From NCBI GenBank assembly GCA_963724985.1, contig CAVRWV010000026.1:62001-126000 (forward strand): a DNA stretch of 64,000 nt. The letters are read 5' to 3'. The notes under the pieces are model-generated. The model was not told the origin of the DNA and searched no databases. It worked only from the letters and a program-made list of their open reading frames with translations. The first letter of the stretch is position 1. Each line of letters begins with the position of its first letter. This document shows, one piece after another, positions 45,637 through 55,405 of the stretch. Both the position numbers and the translations under genes were made by a program. Source of the DNA: JAJPJE01 sp963724985 (GTDB lineage: Bacteria; Acidobacteriota; Terriglobia; Terriglobales; Acidobacteriaceae).

Positions 45637-46452
45637 ATGAAATCCAGCAAGACGAACAGCCAAATCACCAAACATAATCGCCGCGCAGTATTGTTGCTCG
45701 GCACAATCGCTACGTTGTTGGCCGCGGTAGCGTGCACCAATAAACCGAAGCCGTCTACGAGTTCCGAAAAGCCTGTGGGCGCGATGGTTCGCCCAGTGGC
45801 GATGGAAACCAGCACCGCCCCGGTCGCCAAACTCGCTTCGGCAGAGATCACGGAAAAAGCTTCTCCAGCGGAACGGCCGGCGGCGAAACCAATCACCTTC
45901 AAGAGCCGCGACTACGGCGTTTCGTTTGTCTATCCCTGGCAGTACACGTTTCTGAATGCGAAAACCGTGGCCAAGGGTGACGAATCGTTCCGTCCAAAGC
46001 CGGATGGCAGCGACAGCCAATTCACGCTCGCCCGGATCGAAATTCCAAAGGGCTTCTATGCCGACACGGACCTGAAGAACGCGTACTTCACGCTCAGCCT
46101 GAACCAGGACATCGGGGAGCAGGATTGCGTAGCTTTGACTGGTCCGGACAAGAATGGTGAAGTCCGCAACGAGTCGATCAACGGGGTGAACTTCCGCTGG
46201 ACGGAGATGGAGAACGGTGGTCGTGGCCGCGCGAGCAAGGTTCGCAACTACGTCAGCTTCGCCAACGATACCTGCTACGAGGTGGAGATGGGCGTGAACA
46301 CCGAGAGCGACGGGATTTCGCGAGAGGTCGATCCCGATCAGGTGATGCGGCGCCTGAACGCGATACTGAAGACGGTTGTGATCCAATCGTCGACGGCCGC
46401 GCCTCAACTGAAGAGCTCTGCGGAACCGAAACCGCTGCCTCCACAGAATTGA
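45637..46452 (+). CDS. lipoprotein, conserved hypothetical
   Basis: The 271-residue product starts MKSSKTNSQITKHNRRAVLL with AAGGAGG upstream, then has a hydrophobic signal ending at LLAAVACTNKPKP, a plausible lipobox. A Pro/Ala/Ser-rich linker (about 60 residues) precedes a soluble domain with FKSRDYGVSFVYPWQYTFLN, a pattern seen in PsbP-like or DUF-type exported proteins. The function is unknown. Confidence 0.75.
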   Translation: MKSSKTNSQITKHNRRAVLLLGTIATLLAAVACTNKPKPSTSSEKPVGAMVRPVAMETSTAPVAKLASAEITEKASPAERPAAKPITFKSRDYGVSFVYPWQYTFLNAKTVAKGDESFRPKPDGSDSQFTLARIEIPKGFYADTDLKNAYFTLSLNQDIGEQDCVALTGPDKNGEVRNESINGVNFRWTEMENGGRGRASKVRNYVSFANDTCYEVEMGVNTESDGISREVDPDQVMRRLNAILKTVVIQSSTAAPQLKSSAEPKPLPPQN

Positions 46453-46612
46453 CCCGCGTCATCCCTGGGCGCAGCCAGCCGCCGGTTGCGCCCAGCTTCA
46501 GTCAGTTCTGCAGGAGATATCGTCCCTCCTCAGGCATCCGCTACAATTGAGCTACTCCGAATGAGTTCGATGCGTGCTCTTATTAGTCTCAATATGTGGG
46601 GGGGGATTTTGC

Positions 46613-48577
46613 ATGATTTTTGTGTCTTCGTTGCGACGTTGGATATTAGGGATTGTTCTGGTGGCGATCGCGCCTGCGATCCACGCTCAAACTTCAGCAG
46701 GTGACCCGGATGTTCCTGCTAAGTTCACAGCGCCAACGGCGTCTTACGATTACATCAAGCGCGACGTGATGATCCCCATGCGCGACGGCGTAAAACTTTA
46801 CACCGTCATCGTGATCCCCAAGGGCGCGAAGAACGCACCCATCATCCTGACACGCACTCCCTACAACGCCGCCAAGCGCGCAGAGCGGTCCCGCTCGCCA
46901 CACATGCTGGACATTCTTCCGCAGGGCGATGAGGTCTTCGTCCGCGACGGCTATATCCGCGTGTTCCAGGACATCCGCGGCAAATATGGATCGGAAGGCG
47001 AGTATTTTATGACTCGCTTCCTGCGCGGCCCGTTCAACACGAGCGCCACGGACGACTCTACCGACGCCTATGACACCATCGACTGGCTGGTGAAGAACGT
47101 TCCCGAGTCGAACGGCAAAGTCGGTATGCTCGGCAGTTCCTACGAGGGTTTTACGGTTGTGGAAGCGCTAGTCAATCCGCATCCGGCCCTGAAGGTGGCT
47201 GCGCCGATGAGCCCCATGGTCGATGGATGGATGGGCGACGACTGGTTTCACTTCGGCGCATTCCGGCAAACTAACTTCGATTACTTCACGGATCAGACCA
47301 CTGTTCGTGGCGAAGGCCACCCAATCCCCCGTGAAGGTTACGACGATTACACCAACTATCTTCGAGCAGGATCAGCAGGCGATTTCGCAAAAGCTGCGGG
47401 CTTGGATCAGTTGCCCTGGTGGCGCAAAACTGCCGAGCATCCTGCGTACGATGCATTCTGGCAAGCACAGGCACTCGACCGCGTGATGGCCGCGCAGCCG
47501 CTGAAGGTTCCGACCATGTGGATTCAGGGACTCTGGGATCAGGAAGATATGTGGGGCGCCATTCACAGCTACCAGGTGGTTGAACCGAAAGATACTGCCA
47601 ACAACATGAATTTCCTGGTGATGGGTCCGTGGCGGCACAGTGGAGTGAACTACGACGGTTCGTCGCTCGGTCCCCTGAAGTGGGATGGCGACACAGCGCT
47701 GCAATTCCGGCGCGACGTGCTCAAGCCGTTCTTCGATCAGTATCTGAAGGATGGCGCGCCCGGGGCGAATACGCCACCGGTCTTTATCTACAACACCGGC
47801 GCGAATCATTGGGACCGGTTCAAATCATGGCCACTGGCGTGTCCGGATTGCGCCACAAAATCGAAGCCACTGTATCTGACCAGCGGCTTTGGATTGTCGT
47901 TCACCGCGCCGTCGGAAAAGAGCTCTTCATCGTCCGCGTATGACGAATACGTCTCCGACCCGCAGAAGCCCGTACCCTACATCCCAAGACCAGTAGAGGC
48001 TGACGATCACAATGCGTGGACGCGATGGCTGGTCGACGATCAGCGCTTTGTGGATGGCCGTCCCGACGTCCTGTCTTACGAGACGCCAGCGCTCACCGAG
48101 CCAGTGCGCATCAGCGGCACGCCCGTTGTCAACCTCGTTGCGTCCACTACTGGGACTGACAGCGACTGGGTGGTGAAACTGATCGACGTCTATCCCGACC
48201 AGGTGCCAAGCCAAAAGGAAATGGGCGGCTACCAGCTTGCTGTTGCGATGGACATCTTCCGCGGACGTTATCGCGAGAGCTTTGAAACGGCAAAGCCGAT
48301 CGCCGCGAATACTCCTCTGGCCTACAAATTCATCCTGCCAACCACGAATCACGTGTTCCAGCCGGGACACAGAATCATGGTGCAAGTGCAATCGAGTTGG
48401 TTCCCGCTCTACGATCGCAATCCGCAGACCTTCGTTCCCAACATGTTCTTCGCAAAACCGGGAGATTATGTGAAAGCAACGCAGCGGATCTATCACGCCG
48501 ACGGAGCGGCAAGCTTCATCGATCTGCCGGTGGTTCCGGTGCAACAGCAATCCTTTTCGCCAGTCGCAGAGAGGTGA
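46613..48577 (+). CDS. secreted CocE/NonD-family hydrolase
   Basis: The protein of about 654 residues has a signal peptide (MIFVSSLRRWILGIVLVAIA, ending HAQ) and the CocE alpha/beta hydrolase fold. Motifs: DVMIPMRDGVKLYTVIVIPK, the nucleophile elbow GMLGSSYEGFTVVEAL (Ser in GSSYEG), an Asp region QGLWDQEDMWGAI, and the His in LVMGPWRHSG. The C-terminal X-Pro dipeptidyl-peptidase beta domain is also seen (VQSSWFPLYDRNPQTFVPNM). Members include cocaine esterase and glutaryl-7-ACA acylase; the natural substrate here is unknown. The start is chosen to expose the signal peptide, with a G-rich ribosome site upstream. Confidence 0.88.
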   Translation: MIFVSSLRRWILGIVLVAIAPAIHAQTSAGDPDVPAKFTAPTASYDYIKRDVMIPMRDGVKLYTVIVIPKGAKNAPIILTRTPYNAAKRAERSRSPHMLDILPQGDEVFVRDGYIRVFQDIRGKYGSEGEYFMTRFLRGPFNTSATDDSTDAYDTIDWLVKNVPESNGKVGMLGSSYEGFTVVEALVNPHPALKVAAPMSPMVDGWMGDDWFHFGAFRQTNFDYFTDQTTVRGEGHPIPREGYDDYTNYLRAGSAGDFAKAAGLDQLPWWRKTAEHPAYDAFWQAQALDRVMAAQPLKVPTMWIQGLWDQEDMWGAIHSYQVVEPKDTANNMNFLVMGPWRHSGVNYDGSSLGPLKWDGDTALQFRRDVLKPFFDQYLKDGAPGANTPPVFIYNTGANHWDRFKSWPLACPDCATKSKPLYLTSGFGLSFTAPSEKSSSSSAYDEYVSDPQKPVPYIPRPVEADDHNAWTRWLVDDQRFVDGRPDVLSYETPALTEPVRISGTPVVNLVASTTGTDSDWVVKLIDVYPDQVPSQKEMGGYQLAVAMDIFRGRYRESFETAKPIAANTPLAYKFILPTTNHVFQPGHRIMVQVQSSWFPLYDRNPQTFVPNMFFAKPGDYVKATQRIYHADGAASFIDLPVVPVQQQSFSPVAER

Positions 48578-48719
48578 CGAGCGTCCTGTCGCCCGTTCGC
48601 ATTTAGAAAGTAAGATAAGAGAGCAGAGGCAAGCAGGGCATAGGACTGAAGCGCACATGCGTTGCGGTCCCACGTCCCAAAGTTAAATCCACTCTGCCAG
48701 AAGCATTACAACCGGGCTG

Positions 48720-50015
48720 ATGCGCGAATTCCTCGAACTGTTACGCCAGAATCGCAACTACCGCTACACATGGATGGGGCAGGTAGTAAGCGAGATCGGC
48801 GACAACTTCAATAACATCGCTGTCTTCGCGCTTGCGATGGCATTGACGCATTCCGGCCTTGTGGTCACCGGCATCATGCTGGCGCGCGCGATTCCCGTCG
48901 TGACCGTCGGACCGCTTGCCGGAGTGCTGCTCGATCGCTTCGACCGGCAACGCATCATGATTGCCAGCGACCTGGTCCGCGCCGTTGTGGCCCTGGGCTT
49001 CATCCTTGCTCTAACTCGCGAGCGCACATGGCTGCTCTATCTATTCAGCGCATTGCTGATGCTTGCGTCTCCGTTCTTCACCGCAGGCCGCTCGGCGATT
49101 CTCCCAACCATCACCAGCGACGAGGAACTACATACCGCCAACTCCCTCACGCAAACAACGCAATGGACTACGCTGACCGTCGGTACCTTTCTCGGCGCGA
49201 CCATCATTGCGATCGGCTACAAGTGGGCTTTCTTCTTCAACGCGCTCTCCTTCGTATTCTCTGCCTGGGCGATCTGGAAGCTGAAGGCGCCGAAAGGCAA
49301 AGGCTTTCGCGCCGAACGCAAGAGCCTCACGGAAACCGAAGTCGTCAGGCCGTGGCACGAATATCGCGAAGGCTTGCGTTATATGCGTTCGGTTCCGCTG
49401 GTGATGGGTATCGTTCTTCTCGCCGTAGGTTGGGCGACCGGCGGGGGCGCCGCTCAGATTCTCTTCACGCTCTTCGGCGAGGTCGTCTTTAACGCCGGCG
49501 CCGCAGGAATCAGCATGATCTGGGGATGCGCTGGCCTGGGTTTGCTGCTCGGTGGAATCCTGGGAAATTGGCTGGGCAAGCGTCTCTCATATAAAGGTTA
49601 CAAGCTCACCGTATTTATCGACTACATCATTCACGGAAGTGCGTACATTCTGTTCAGTCGTATGCCGCGGCTCGATCTGGCGCTGATTTTCATCGGCCTC
49701 TCTCGCATCACGATGGCCCTGAATTCCGTGATGAATTATTCCTACCTGCTGCGGACCGTTGAGAACCGGTACCGCGGCCGCGTCTTCGCCACTATGGAGG
49801 CTCTTACCTGGTCGATGATGATGATCTCCATGATGGGCGCTGGAATTGCCTCGACGCATTACAGTCCCCGAACCATCGGCACCATCGCCGGGTTATTGAG
49901 CTCCACTACCGCAATCTTCTGGGGATGGGCGAACTGGACGGGACGTCTCCCAAAACCTGAAAGCCTCGGAATCGAACGGCACGAAATTGAAGTACACGGC
50001 GATCCGGTGACGTAG
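48720..50015 (+). CDS. MFS transporter (EntS/MFS_3-type exporter)
   Basis: The 431-residue protein has about twelve hydrophobic helices. The MFS_3-type signature GPLAGVLLDRFDRQRIMIAS is present, with a second-half counterpart near SRITMALNSVMNYSYLLRTV. It is in the group of EntS-like siderophore and small-molecule exporters. It is convergent with an iron-uptake cluster, so siderophore export or iron-related efflux is a reasonable inference, not a proof. It starts at ATG 48720. Confidence 0.85.
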   Translation: MREFLELLRQNRNYRYTWMGQVVSEIGDNFNNIAVFALAMALTHSGLVVTGIMLARAIPVVTVGPLAGVLLDRFDRQRIMIASDLVRAVVALGFILALTRERTWLLYLFSALLMLASPFFTAGRSAILPTITSDEELHTANSLTQTTQWTTLTVGTFLGATIIAIGYKWAFFFNALSFVFSAWAIWKLKAPKGKGFRAERKSLTETEVVRPWHEYREGLRYMRSVPLVMGIVLLAVGWATGGGAAQILFTLFGEVVFNAGAAGISMIWGCAGLGLLLGGILGNWLGKRLSYKGYKLTVFIDYIIHGSAYILFSRMPRLDLALIFIGLSRITMALNSVMNYSYLLRTVENRYRGRVFATMEALTWSMMMISMMGAGIASTHYSPRTIGTIAGLLSSTTAIFWGWANWTGRLPKPESLGIERHEIEVHGDPVT

Positions 50016-50250
50016 GTTTTATGCGGATCAAACGGGATTCGACGTTTCGCGCACATCGGAAACGTATAGCCGATTCACGCGGGATTTTCCTCCCAAAGAT
50101 ACCGGCAATGCGATATCTGCTGTCGGACCATTGCACAATCTGTCGCTGAAAAGCCAGCATGACGCCGGTCACCGACATAACAAAGATGACGCACCCCGCC
50201 AGCGTACCGGCAGACAAATGAATCCAGAACAGAATCCGGCGAACCTTCAT
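49906..50250 (-). pseudogene. PepSY-associated membrane protein, truncated
   Basis: The ATG-started frame gives MKVRRILFWIHLSAGTLAGC then VIFVMSVTGVMLAFQRQIVQ and WSDSRYRI, the first helix and junction of PepSY-TM proteins of iron-reduction and siderophore systems. After about residue 50 the frame is unrelated to the family (basic, no helices) and overlaps the end of the MFS gene. The remaining three helices and the PepSY domains are missing. It is the tail of the iron operon, eight bases after the PiuC-like gene. Confidence 0.75.
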
Positions 50251-50258
50251 AGCTGCGG

Positions 50259-50939
50259 CTACACCTCGGCCCAGAGGCGAAGCAGGTTGTGGTAGACGCC
50301 GGTGAGTTGCACCGTGGCTCCGTCTCCGCGCTGATTCGTATTGAGGTGCTGGATCGCAGTATCGAGATCGAAGAGCAACGTGCGTTTACCGTCATCGCGA
50401 ATCATGCTCTGTATCCAGAAGAACGAACTAACGCGGGCACCGCGAGTGACGGGAGTTACGTGATGCAGACTGGTCGACGGATAGAGAATCATGTGTCCCG
50501 CGGGAAGTTTCACGCTGTGTAATCCGTACGTGTCTTCGACCACCAGTTCACCACCGTCGTATTCATCTGGATTCGAGAAGAACAGCGTGGCGGAGAGATC
50601 GGTGCGAATCCGATGTCCCGTGCCCGTCACCTGCCGAATCGCATTGTCCACGTGTGTGCCGAAAGATTGTCCTCCCTGGTAGCGGTTGAACAATGGCGGA
50701 AATACTTTTGCCGGAAGAGCCGACGAGATAAACAACGCGTTCTGTCCGAGGGCCGAAAGAATCATCTCGCCCAACTGTTTCGCGGCGGGATGATCTTCCG
50801 GAATCTGCATATTGTCCTTAGACCGCGTCGATTGATGGCCAGCGGTAACACGGCCGTCTATCCAGTCGGCTTGATCCAGCAATTGGCGTGCGCGATTCAG
50901 CTGATCCGCAGAAAGTACATCGGGAATGGGCAGCAACAC
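50259..50939 (-). CDS. piuC: PiuC-like Fe(II)/2-oxoglutarate dioxygenase (PKHD-type hydroxylase)
   Basis: The 226-residue protein begins VLLPIPDVLSADQLNRARQL and contains the iron-site pair HxD in FGTHVDNAIRQVTG and a distal His in STSLHHVTPVTRGARVSS, whose Arg would bind 2-oxoglutarate. PiuC-like hydroxylases usually sit beside TonB-dependent siderophore receptors and act in iron uptake. The GTG start at 50939 lies 20 bp past the receptor stop, with AGAGGGAT upstream. The longer in-frame extension overlapping the receptor is rejected. Confidence 0.9.
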   Translation of the reverse strand: MLLPIPDVLSADQLNRARQLLDQADWIDGRVTAGHQSTRSKDNMQIPEDHPAAKQLGEMILSALGQNALFISSALPAKVFPPLFNRYQGGQSFGTHVDNAIRQVTGTGHRIRTDLSATLFFSNPDEYDGGELVVEDTYGLHSVKLPAGHMILYPSTSLHHVTPVTRGARVSSFFWIQSMIRDDGKRTLLFDLDTAIQHLNTNQRGDGATVQLTGVYHNLLRLWAEV

Positions 50940-50959
50940 TTGGGGGATCCCTCTTCTGG

Positions 50960-53461
50960 CTAAAACGTAAAGTTCAAACGGAACAGCGCCGACCGCGCCG
51001 CGCCGGGCACAATGTGCGCGGGATGAATCTGGTCGTAGTAGTAAGCGTTCGTGATGTTGTAGAGATTGGCACGCAGCTCCAGGTGTTCGGTCAGCGGATA
51101 CTTCGCCATCGCATTCACTACCCAATATCCGGGGACCTGTTTCACCAGACCCGTGGTCGGATCCAGCGGAACAGTCGAACTTGCCGTTCGGCTATCGACG
51201 AAGTCTGCGCCTCCGCCCACGCCCAGATGCCACGGCAGGTCGTAATTGCTCCACAGAGTGAAAGTGTTCCGCGGCACATTCGCCAGCTGAGCGCCAACCG
51301 CTGCAGGAAAGAATTGCGAGCTCACCACGCTTCCGTCGAGATACGCGTAACCGGACATCAGCTCCCAGCGCTTCGTCAGATAGCCGTTGAGTTGGGCCTC
51401 AACACCGTTCACGCGTTGATGGCCCGCATCGACCACCAACAGCGAGTTCGTTGGTGAAGTTTCGCGAGCATTTAGTTTGTCGGTCGTGAAAACCGCAGCG
51501 CGAATGCCCAACTTCGACGACGCCAGATTCCACTTCGTGCCAACCTCGAACGTCCGGTTCGACTCCGGCGGTATCGCCGCAGTCCCCGCAGTTAGAGAGA
51601 GCGTTTCGGCGGAAGGGTTGAACGATGTGCCCGCGTCGAAATAGATGCTCCCGTCGGGAGTAGGCTTGAACACCAGCGCTGTGCGCCAGCTTGGCATGGT
51701 CACCACCTGGCTCAAGTACGGAGCAGGGGGAGCCGCTGGCGTTGGAACCGTGAACTGGTTCTCGTTGGCGTCGAAATAGTCCACTCGCCCCCCAAGCGTT
51801 AACTCCCACCTTTGGCTGAGCTGCAGCGTATCCAAACCATAAGCGCCCCCAGTCAGAGCGGATACATGCACGATCGAACGGCTGGTAATCCCGCCTGAAA
51901 ACGCTTGATAGGGATCGGGATCGAGCAGGCTCGTTTGCGGAACACAAGCGATGGAAGCCTGCGGACAGTTCGCGTAAGTCGGACGGTTGGGAGCTGAAGT
52001 CTCGCGACCCATCTCTACTCCCGCAATCAGCGTGTGCTTCAGGAACCCTGTGTGGAATTTGAAAATGACATCGGACTGATCGTCGAGGAAGGTCTCGAGA
52101 CTATCGACTGCGATCTGATGCCGGTTGATCATCAGATCATCGAGCGGGGTTAACGGCGTAACCTTGTCACCATTGATGTCAGTAGTCGGAACTTGCGCTT
52201 CGCTGATGCGAGCGTTGCGACGATAGTGCGCATATCGCGCCTGATTTCGAAACGTAATGCCGGGGCCGAAGTCGTGTTCAAACTTGACTGTGCCCATATC
52301 GACATTCGTTTTCAGATAATTTCCGTGCTCAAAACCGTAGTAGTTGTTGCGCGGCACATCGGCTGGCCCGTTGAAGAACCATGGAATGCCGTAGTCAGGT
52401 GTGTCATCTGCTGTCTGGTGAAAGTAGCTGAATATGTAGCGCGTGGATGTGCCGAGTCCGAATGCGAGCGAGGGAGCAATGCCTACGCGTCGGGTCTGCG
52501 CGATATCGCGGCCGGCGACGCCGGAATCGTTTCCCATCAAGTTCAATCGAAACGCAGCGCCCTGTCCCAGCGACGGCAGGTTACGGTTGATATCGAACGT
52601 AACGAACTTGGAGTTGTCGGTACCAAGTGCAGCCGTGCCCGACATAATGCGGTCGAGACCAGGTGCCTTGGTCTGCTGATTGACTACGCCGCCCGTCGAT
52701 CCGCGGCCAAAGGTCACAGAAGAAGGACCTTGCAGCACGGCGACATTCTCGGTATCGAACGGATCGCGATAGTAGCTGCCGAAATCGCGCATGCCGTCCA
52801 CGAACAGATCGTTGCGCGCCGTAAAGCCGCGGATCGTGAGATTGTCTCCTTGCGCACCGCCTTCACCGGCAGCCAGGCTGATTCCCGCGACGTTACGAAG
52901 TACATCACGCAAACTGGTCGCACCCTGATCCTGAATAAGCTGCTGCGGGATAACGTCGATCGTTTGCGGAGTGTCGACCAGCGGCTGCGTGTATTTCGGA
53001 AGCGACGGTTGCGAATTTTCCGCGGTCACATCAATGGAAGTGGATTGCCCCGCGATCTCCAGTCTCACCAGCACAGCCGAGGTGAACTTGTACGTGAGGC
53101 CGGTGCTGCGCAGTATCTTTTGGAGCGCTGCTTCATTGGTATAAGGACCAGTGACGCCCGGCGACCATATGTTCCGCATCGAGTCTTTGGGAACCACAAC
53201 GCTAACGCCTGTTGTCGTCTGGAATGCATTCAACGCGCCATCGAGTGGCCCCGACGGAATATCGAACTGGTGAATCAACAGCCCTCGAGTCTGACCCGGC
53301 GCCTGTACCGTCGACGGCGTGCGGGACTGCTGGGCCCATGCGGGCGCGACCATTTTCCCGCTAATCGTCGTGTAAGCGGCGATCGTTCCCCAAGTCATCC
53401 AGTACCAGTAACTACGCCGGCCGTTGCTGGACTTCTTTCGCTTGATCCTCGTCTGACTCAC
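50960..53461 (-). CDS. TonB-dependent siderophore receptor with STN domain
   Basis: The 833-residue outer-membrane receptor has an N-terminal signal, then an STN (secretin/TonB short) domain FDIPSGPLDGALNAFQTTTG, LRSTGLTYKFTSAVLVRLE. The plug domain follows (IDVIPQQLIQDQGATSLRDV, RGFTARNDLFVDGMRDFGSY, VLQGPSSVTFGRGSTGGVVN), then a beta-barrel ending ALFRLNFTF with a C-terminal aromatic residue. The STN domain implies signalling to a FecIR-type sigma/anti-sigma pair, but none is present in the window. It is the first gene of the iron cluster and lies behind two Fur-like palindromes. Confidence 0.94.
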   Translation of the reverse strand: MSQTRIKRKKSSNGRRSYWYWMTWGTIAAYTTISGKMVAPAWAQQSRTPSTVQAPGQTRGLLIHQFDIPSGPLDGALNAFQTTTGVSVVVPKDSMRNIWSPGVTGPYTNEAALQKILRSTGLTYKFTSAVLVRLEIAGQSTSIDVTAENSQPSLPKYTQPLVDTPQTIDVIPQQLIQDQGATSLRDVLRNVAGISLAAGEGGAQGDNLTIRGFTARNDLFVDGMRDFGSYYRDPFDTENVAVLQGPSSVTFGRGSTGGVVNQQTKAPGLDRIMSGTAALGTDNSKFVTFDINRNLPSLGQGAAFRLNLMGNDSGVAGRDIAQTRRVGIAPSLAFGLGTSTRYIFSYFHQTADDTPDYGIPWFFNGPADVPRNNYYGFEHGNYLKTNVDMGTVKFEHDFGPGITFRNQARYAHYRRNARISEAQVPTTDINGDKVTPLTPLDDLMINRHQIAVDSLETFLDDQSDVIFKFHTGFLKHTLIAGVEMGRETSAPNRPTYANCPQASIACVPQTSLLDPDPYQAFSGGITSRSIVHVSALTGGAYGLDTLQLSQRWELTLGGRVDYFDANENQFTVPTPAAPPAPYLSQVVTMPSWRTALVFKPTPDGSIYFDAGTSFNPSAETLSLTAGTAAIPPESNRTFEVGTKWNLASSKLGIRAAVFTTDKLNARETSPTNSLLVVDAGHQRVNGVEAQLNGYLTKRWELMSGYAYLDGSVVSSQFFPAAVGAQLANVPRNTFTLWSNYDLPWHLGVGGGADFVDSRTASSTVPLDPTTGLVKQVPGYWVVNAMAKYPLTEHLELRANLYNITNAYYYDQIHPAHIVPGAARSALFRLNFTF

Positions 53462-53512
53462 CGTTTCTCCACCTTGCTTCTACGTTCGTTAAGAACTGTC
53501 CGCGCCTTTCCT

Positions 53513-53531
53513 AATGCGACTGAGTCGCAAC
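53513..53531 (-). promoter_or_regulatory. Fur-like palindrome 1
   Basis: The site aatgcgactgagtcgcaac contains the inverted halves TGCGAC-TGA-GTCGCA. It lies about 50 bp upstream of the receptor start. The TGCGA..TGA.TCGCA form resembles Fur boxes seen in front of siderophore receptors in several phyla. Confidence 0.55.
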
Positions 53532-53561
53532 AGAAAAGATCACTCCGCTCCCGGCCGGATC

Positions 53562-53580
53562 TTCTACAGGATCTGTAGAA
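53562..53580 (-). promoter_or_regulatory. perfect inverted repeat, possible operator
   Basis: TTCTACA-GGATC-TGTAGAA is a seven-base perfect inverted repeat with a five-base spacer, about 100 bp upstream of the receptor start. It lacks a T run and so is not a terminator. Confidence 0.45.
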
Positions 53581-53655
53581 CACTCGGTGACTACTACCGG
53601 GTGAACCTTGCTAAGCGGGGAACTACTGTTTTTCCACTTGATCGAGCAATTTCCA

Positions 53656-53674
53656 GTTGCGAATGAGTCGCAAC
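53656..53674 (-). promoter_or_regulatory. Fur-like palindrome 2
   Basis: GTTGCGA-ATGAG-TCGCAAC is a perfect seven-base inverted repeat sharing TGAGTCGCAAC with palindrome 1, about 195 bp upstream of the receptor start. Confidence 0.55.
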
Positions 53675-54019
53675 TAACTTCGATAACGAGAGGCTAAGGT
53701 GTTGCGCTGATCAAGTCAAGGAGTCGCGCGCGATTTCGTCGCAGTCTCTCTGCGACCAGTTGCGACCAACAACAGTGCGGCGAATTTCGCGAGTAAAGAG
53801 ATGCGGTGCCTGGCTCGCGGTTTCCGCGTCGCTCGCCCAAGACAACCCGATGGCGTCAGGGCATGATCGGCGGCATGAAGAGCAGAATTAGACTACATCG
53901 ATTGCGACAAAGAGTGATTTGCGAGCGCGATGCCTGTACGGAGTGATAACGACACGGCAGCAGTCTGATCAGCTCGGATCAAGTCTGCGTGCACATACAA
54001 TTGGATTTACACAATTTCG

Positions 54020-55405
54020 CTAGGGCTCCCATCCTCCGCCAAGCGCTCGGTACAACTGGACATAGTTTTGCAACTCGGAGTCCCAAGCCTGCGCAAGCGT
54101 TAATTGCGAAGTTAAGTATTGTTGCTGCGTTACCAGCACTTCGAGGAAGCTTGTATATCCGCCCAGGAAACGCACATTTGCCAGCCGCGCCGCTTCGCTG
54201 TAAGTGGCGGTCTGTTGCTCGATCTTCATCCGAAATTGTCGCGACTGTGAGTAACCAACCAGGCCGTTAGACACATCCTCTAGAGCAAGCTGAACAGTCT
54301 GCTTGTAGGCAAGTTCCGCTTCGTCTCGCTGCGCCCAGGCCAATCGATAGTTCGACCTTATGCGGCCTCCTTCGAACAATGGCTGCAGAGCTTGACCTCC
54401 AATCGACCAGAATGTTGCTGGGCCCTCCAGAAAACTAGTCAGTGACGTGCTCTGCGCGCCGAAGGATCCAGTCAACGAAAATTGCGGAAAGAATGCTGCC
54501 TTCGCGACGCCGACGTTTGCGTTTGCGGAAACCAGCAACATCTCCGCCTGGCGCACATCCGGTCGTCGCTGCAGGATTGTCGAGGGAATACCCGCGGGCA
54601 CTTCTGGCAAATGCGGTTGCTCAACAAGATCGAGCCCGCGCGCGACAGGAGCAGGATTTCTTCCAAGAAGAATGCTGACCGCATTTTCTGTCTGCTCGAT
54701 TGACTGACGCAGGCTGATAATCTGCGACTCCGCCTGTTCTACCAGCAATTCCGCCTGTAATACGTCGGTCTGCGCGGATTCACCACCTTTGAACTTGATG
54801 GTATTGATCCTCAGCATTTCCTGGTCTGCTTTCAGAGTCTCCTTCGAGTACTGCAGTTGCGCGTCGAACTGCCGCAATAGAAAGTAATTGCTTGCTACGT
54901 TCGAGATCAGGGTTGTTCGCACCACCTCCTGCCCGAATTCCGTGGCTACCAGATTCGCGCGGGAAGCCTCGGTTGCACGACGAAATTGTCCCCAGAAATC
55001 GACGATGTACGAGGCTTGCAGTCCAATCGAATCGAAGGTCGGCGCATTCTGGAAGAATTGATTGCGAACGTTCTGGATCGCACCCGTCGCCTCAACCGAA
55101 GGAAACTGATCAGCGCGCGTAATACCTAGCTGAGCTCTTGCTTGCAGAATACGAGTGGCCGCGATCCGCAAATCGTAGTTGTTGGTGAGCGCTTCCCTGA
55201 TGAGGTCTTCCAATACCTTATCCTGGAAAACCATCCACCATTTCATTTCGGCAAAGTTTGGCGTGGAAGGTTGCGGCTGCGGGGAAGCACTTGGCGCGAG
55301 TCCGCGATACTGGTCGGGGATCGCCACTGCCGGACGTTTATAGTTCGGCCCAACTTTGCAAGCGCAAAGCGCGAACAACAGCACGAGAGCAATAGTAATT
55401 TTCAT
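54020..55405 (-). CDS. RND efflux outer-membrane lipoprotein (NodT/OprM family)
   Basis: The 461-residue protein begins with a lipoprotein signal ending FALCACKVGPNYKRPAVAIP, so the Cys of the lipobox anchors it. The repeated helical bundles (for example ATRILQARAQLGITRADQFP, SVEATGAI; RRPDVRQAEMLLVSANANVG) are those of TolC-like outer-membrane factors. It forms the exit channel of a tripartite pump. The start overlaps the stop of the permease gene by ATGA. Confidence 0.93.
   Translation of the reverse strand: MKITIALVLLFALCACKVGPNYKRPAVAIPDQYRGLAPSASPQPQPSTPNFAEMKWWMVFQDKVLEDLIREALTNNYDLRIAATRILQARAQLGITRADQFPSVEATGAIQNVRNQFFQNAPTFDSIGLQASYIVDFWGQFRRATEASRANLVATEFGQEVVRTTLISNVASNYFLLRQFDAQLQYSKETLKADQEMLRINTIKFKGGESAQTDVLQAELLVEQAESQIISLRQSIEQTENAVSILLGRNPAPVARGLDLVEQPHLPEVPAGIPSTILQRRPDVRQAEMLLVSANANVGVAKAAFFPQFSLTGSFGAQSTSLTSFLEGPATFWSIGGQALQPLFEGGRIRSNYRLAWAQRDEAELAYKQTVQLALEDVSNGLVGYSQSRQFRMKIEQQTATYSEAARLANVRFLGGYTSFLEVLVTQQQYLTSQLTLAQAWDSELQNYVQLYRALGGGWEP

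Larger units (their letters stand above)
53462..54019. other. 558-bp regulatory gap upstream of the receptor
   Basis: There is no gene here. The part near the receptor holds two similar palindromes (53513-53531 and 53656-53674) and a perfect inverted repeat (53562-53580). The rest is unremarkable, with another gcgacc-rich stretch near 53745-53768. Confidence 0.6.

Noticed and set aside
52193..53578. 461-residue plus-strand open frame opposite the TonB receptor
   Set aside because: Its sequence is antisense to conserved receptor segments and has no independent signature.
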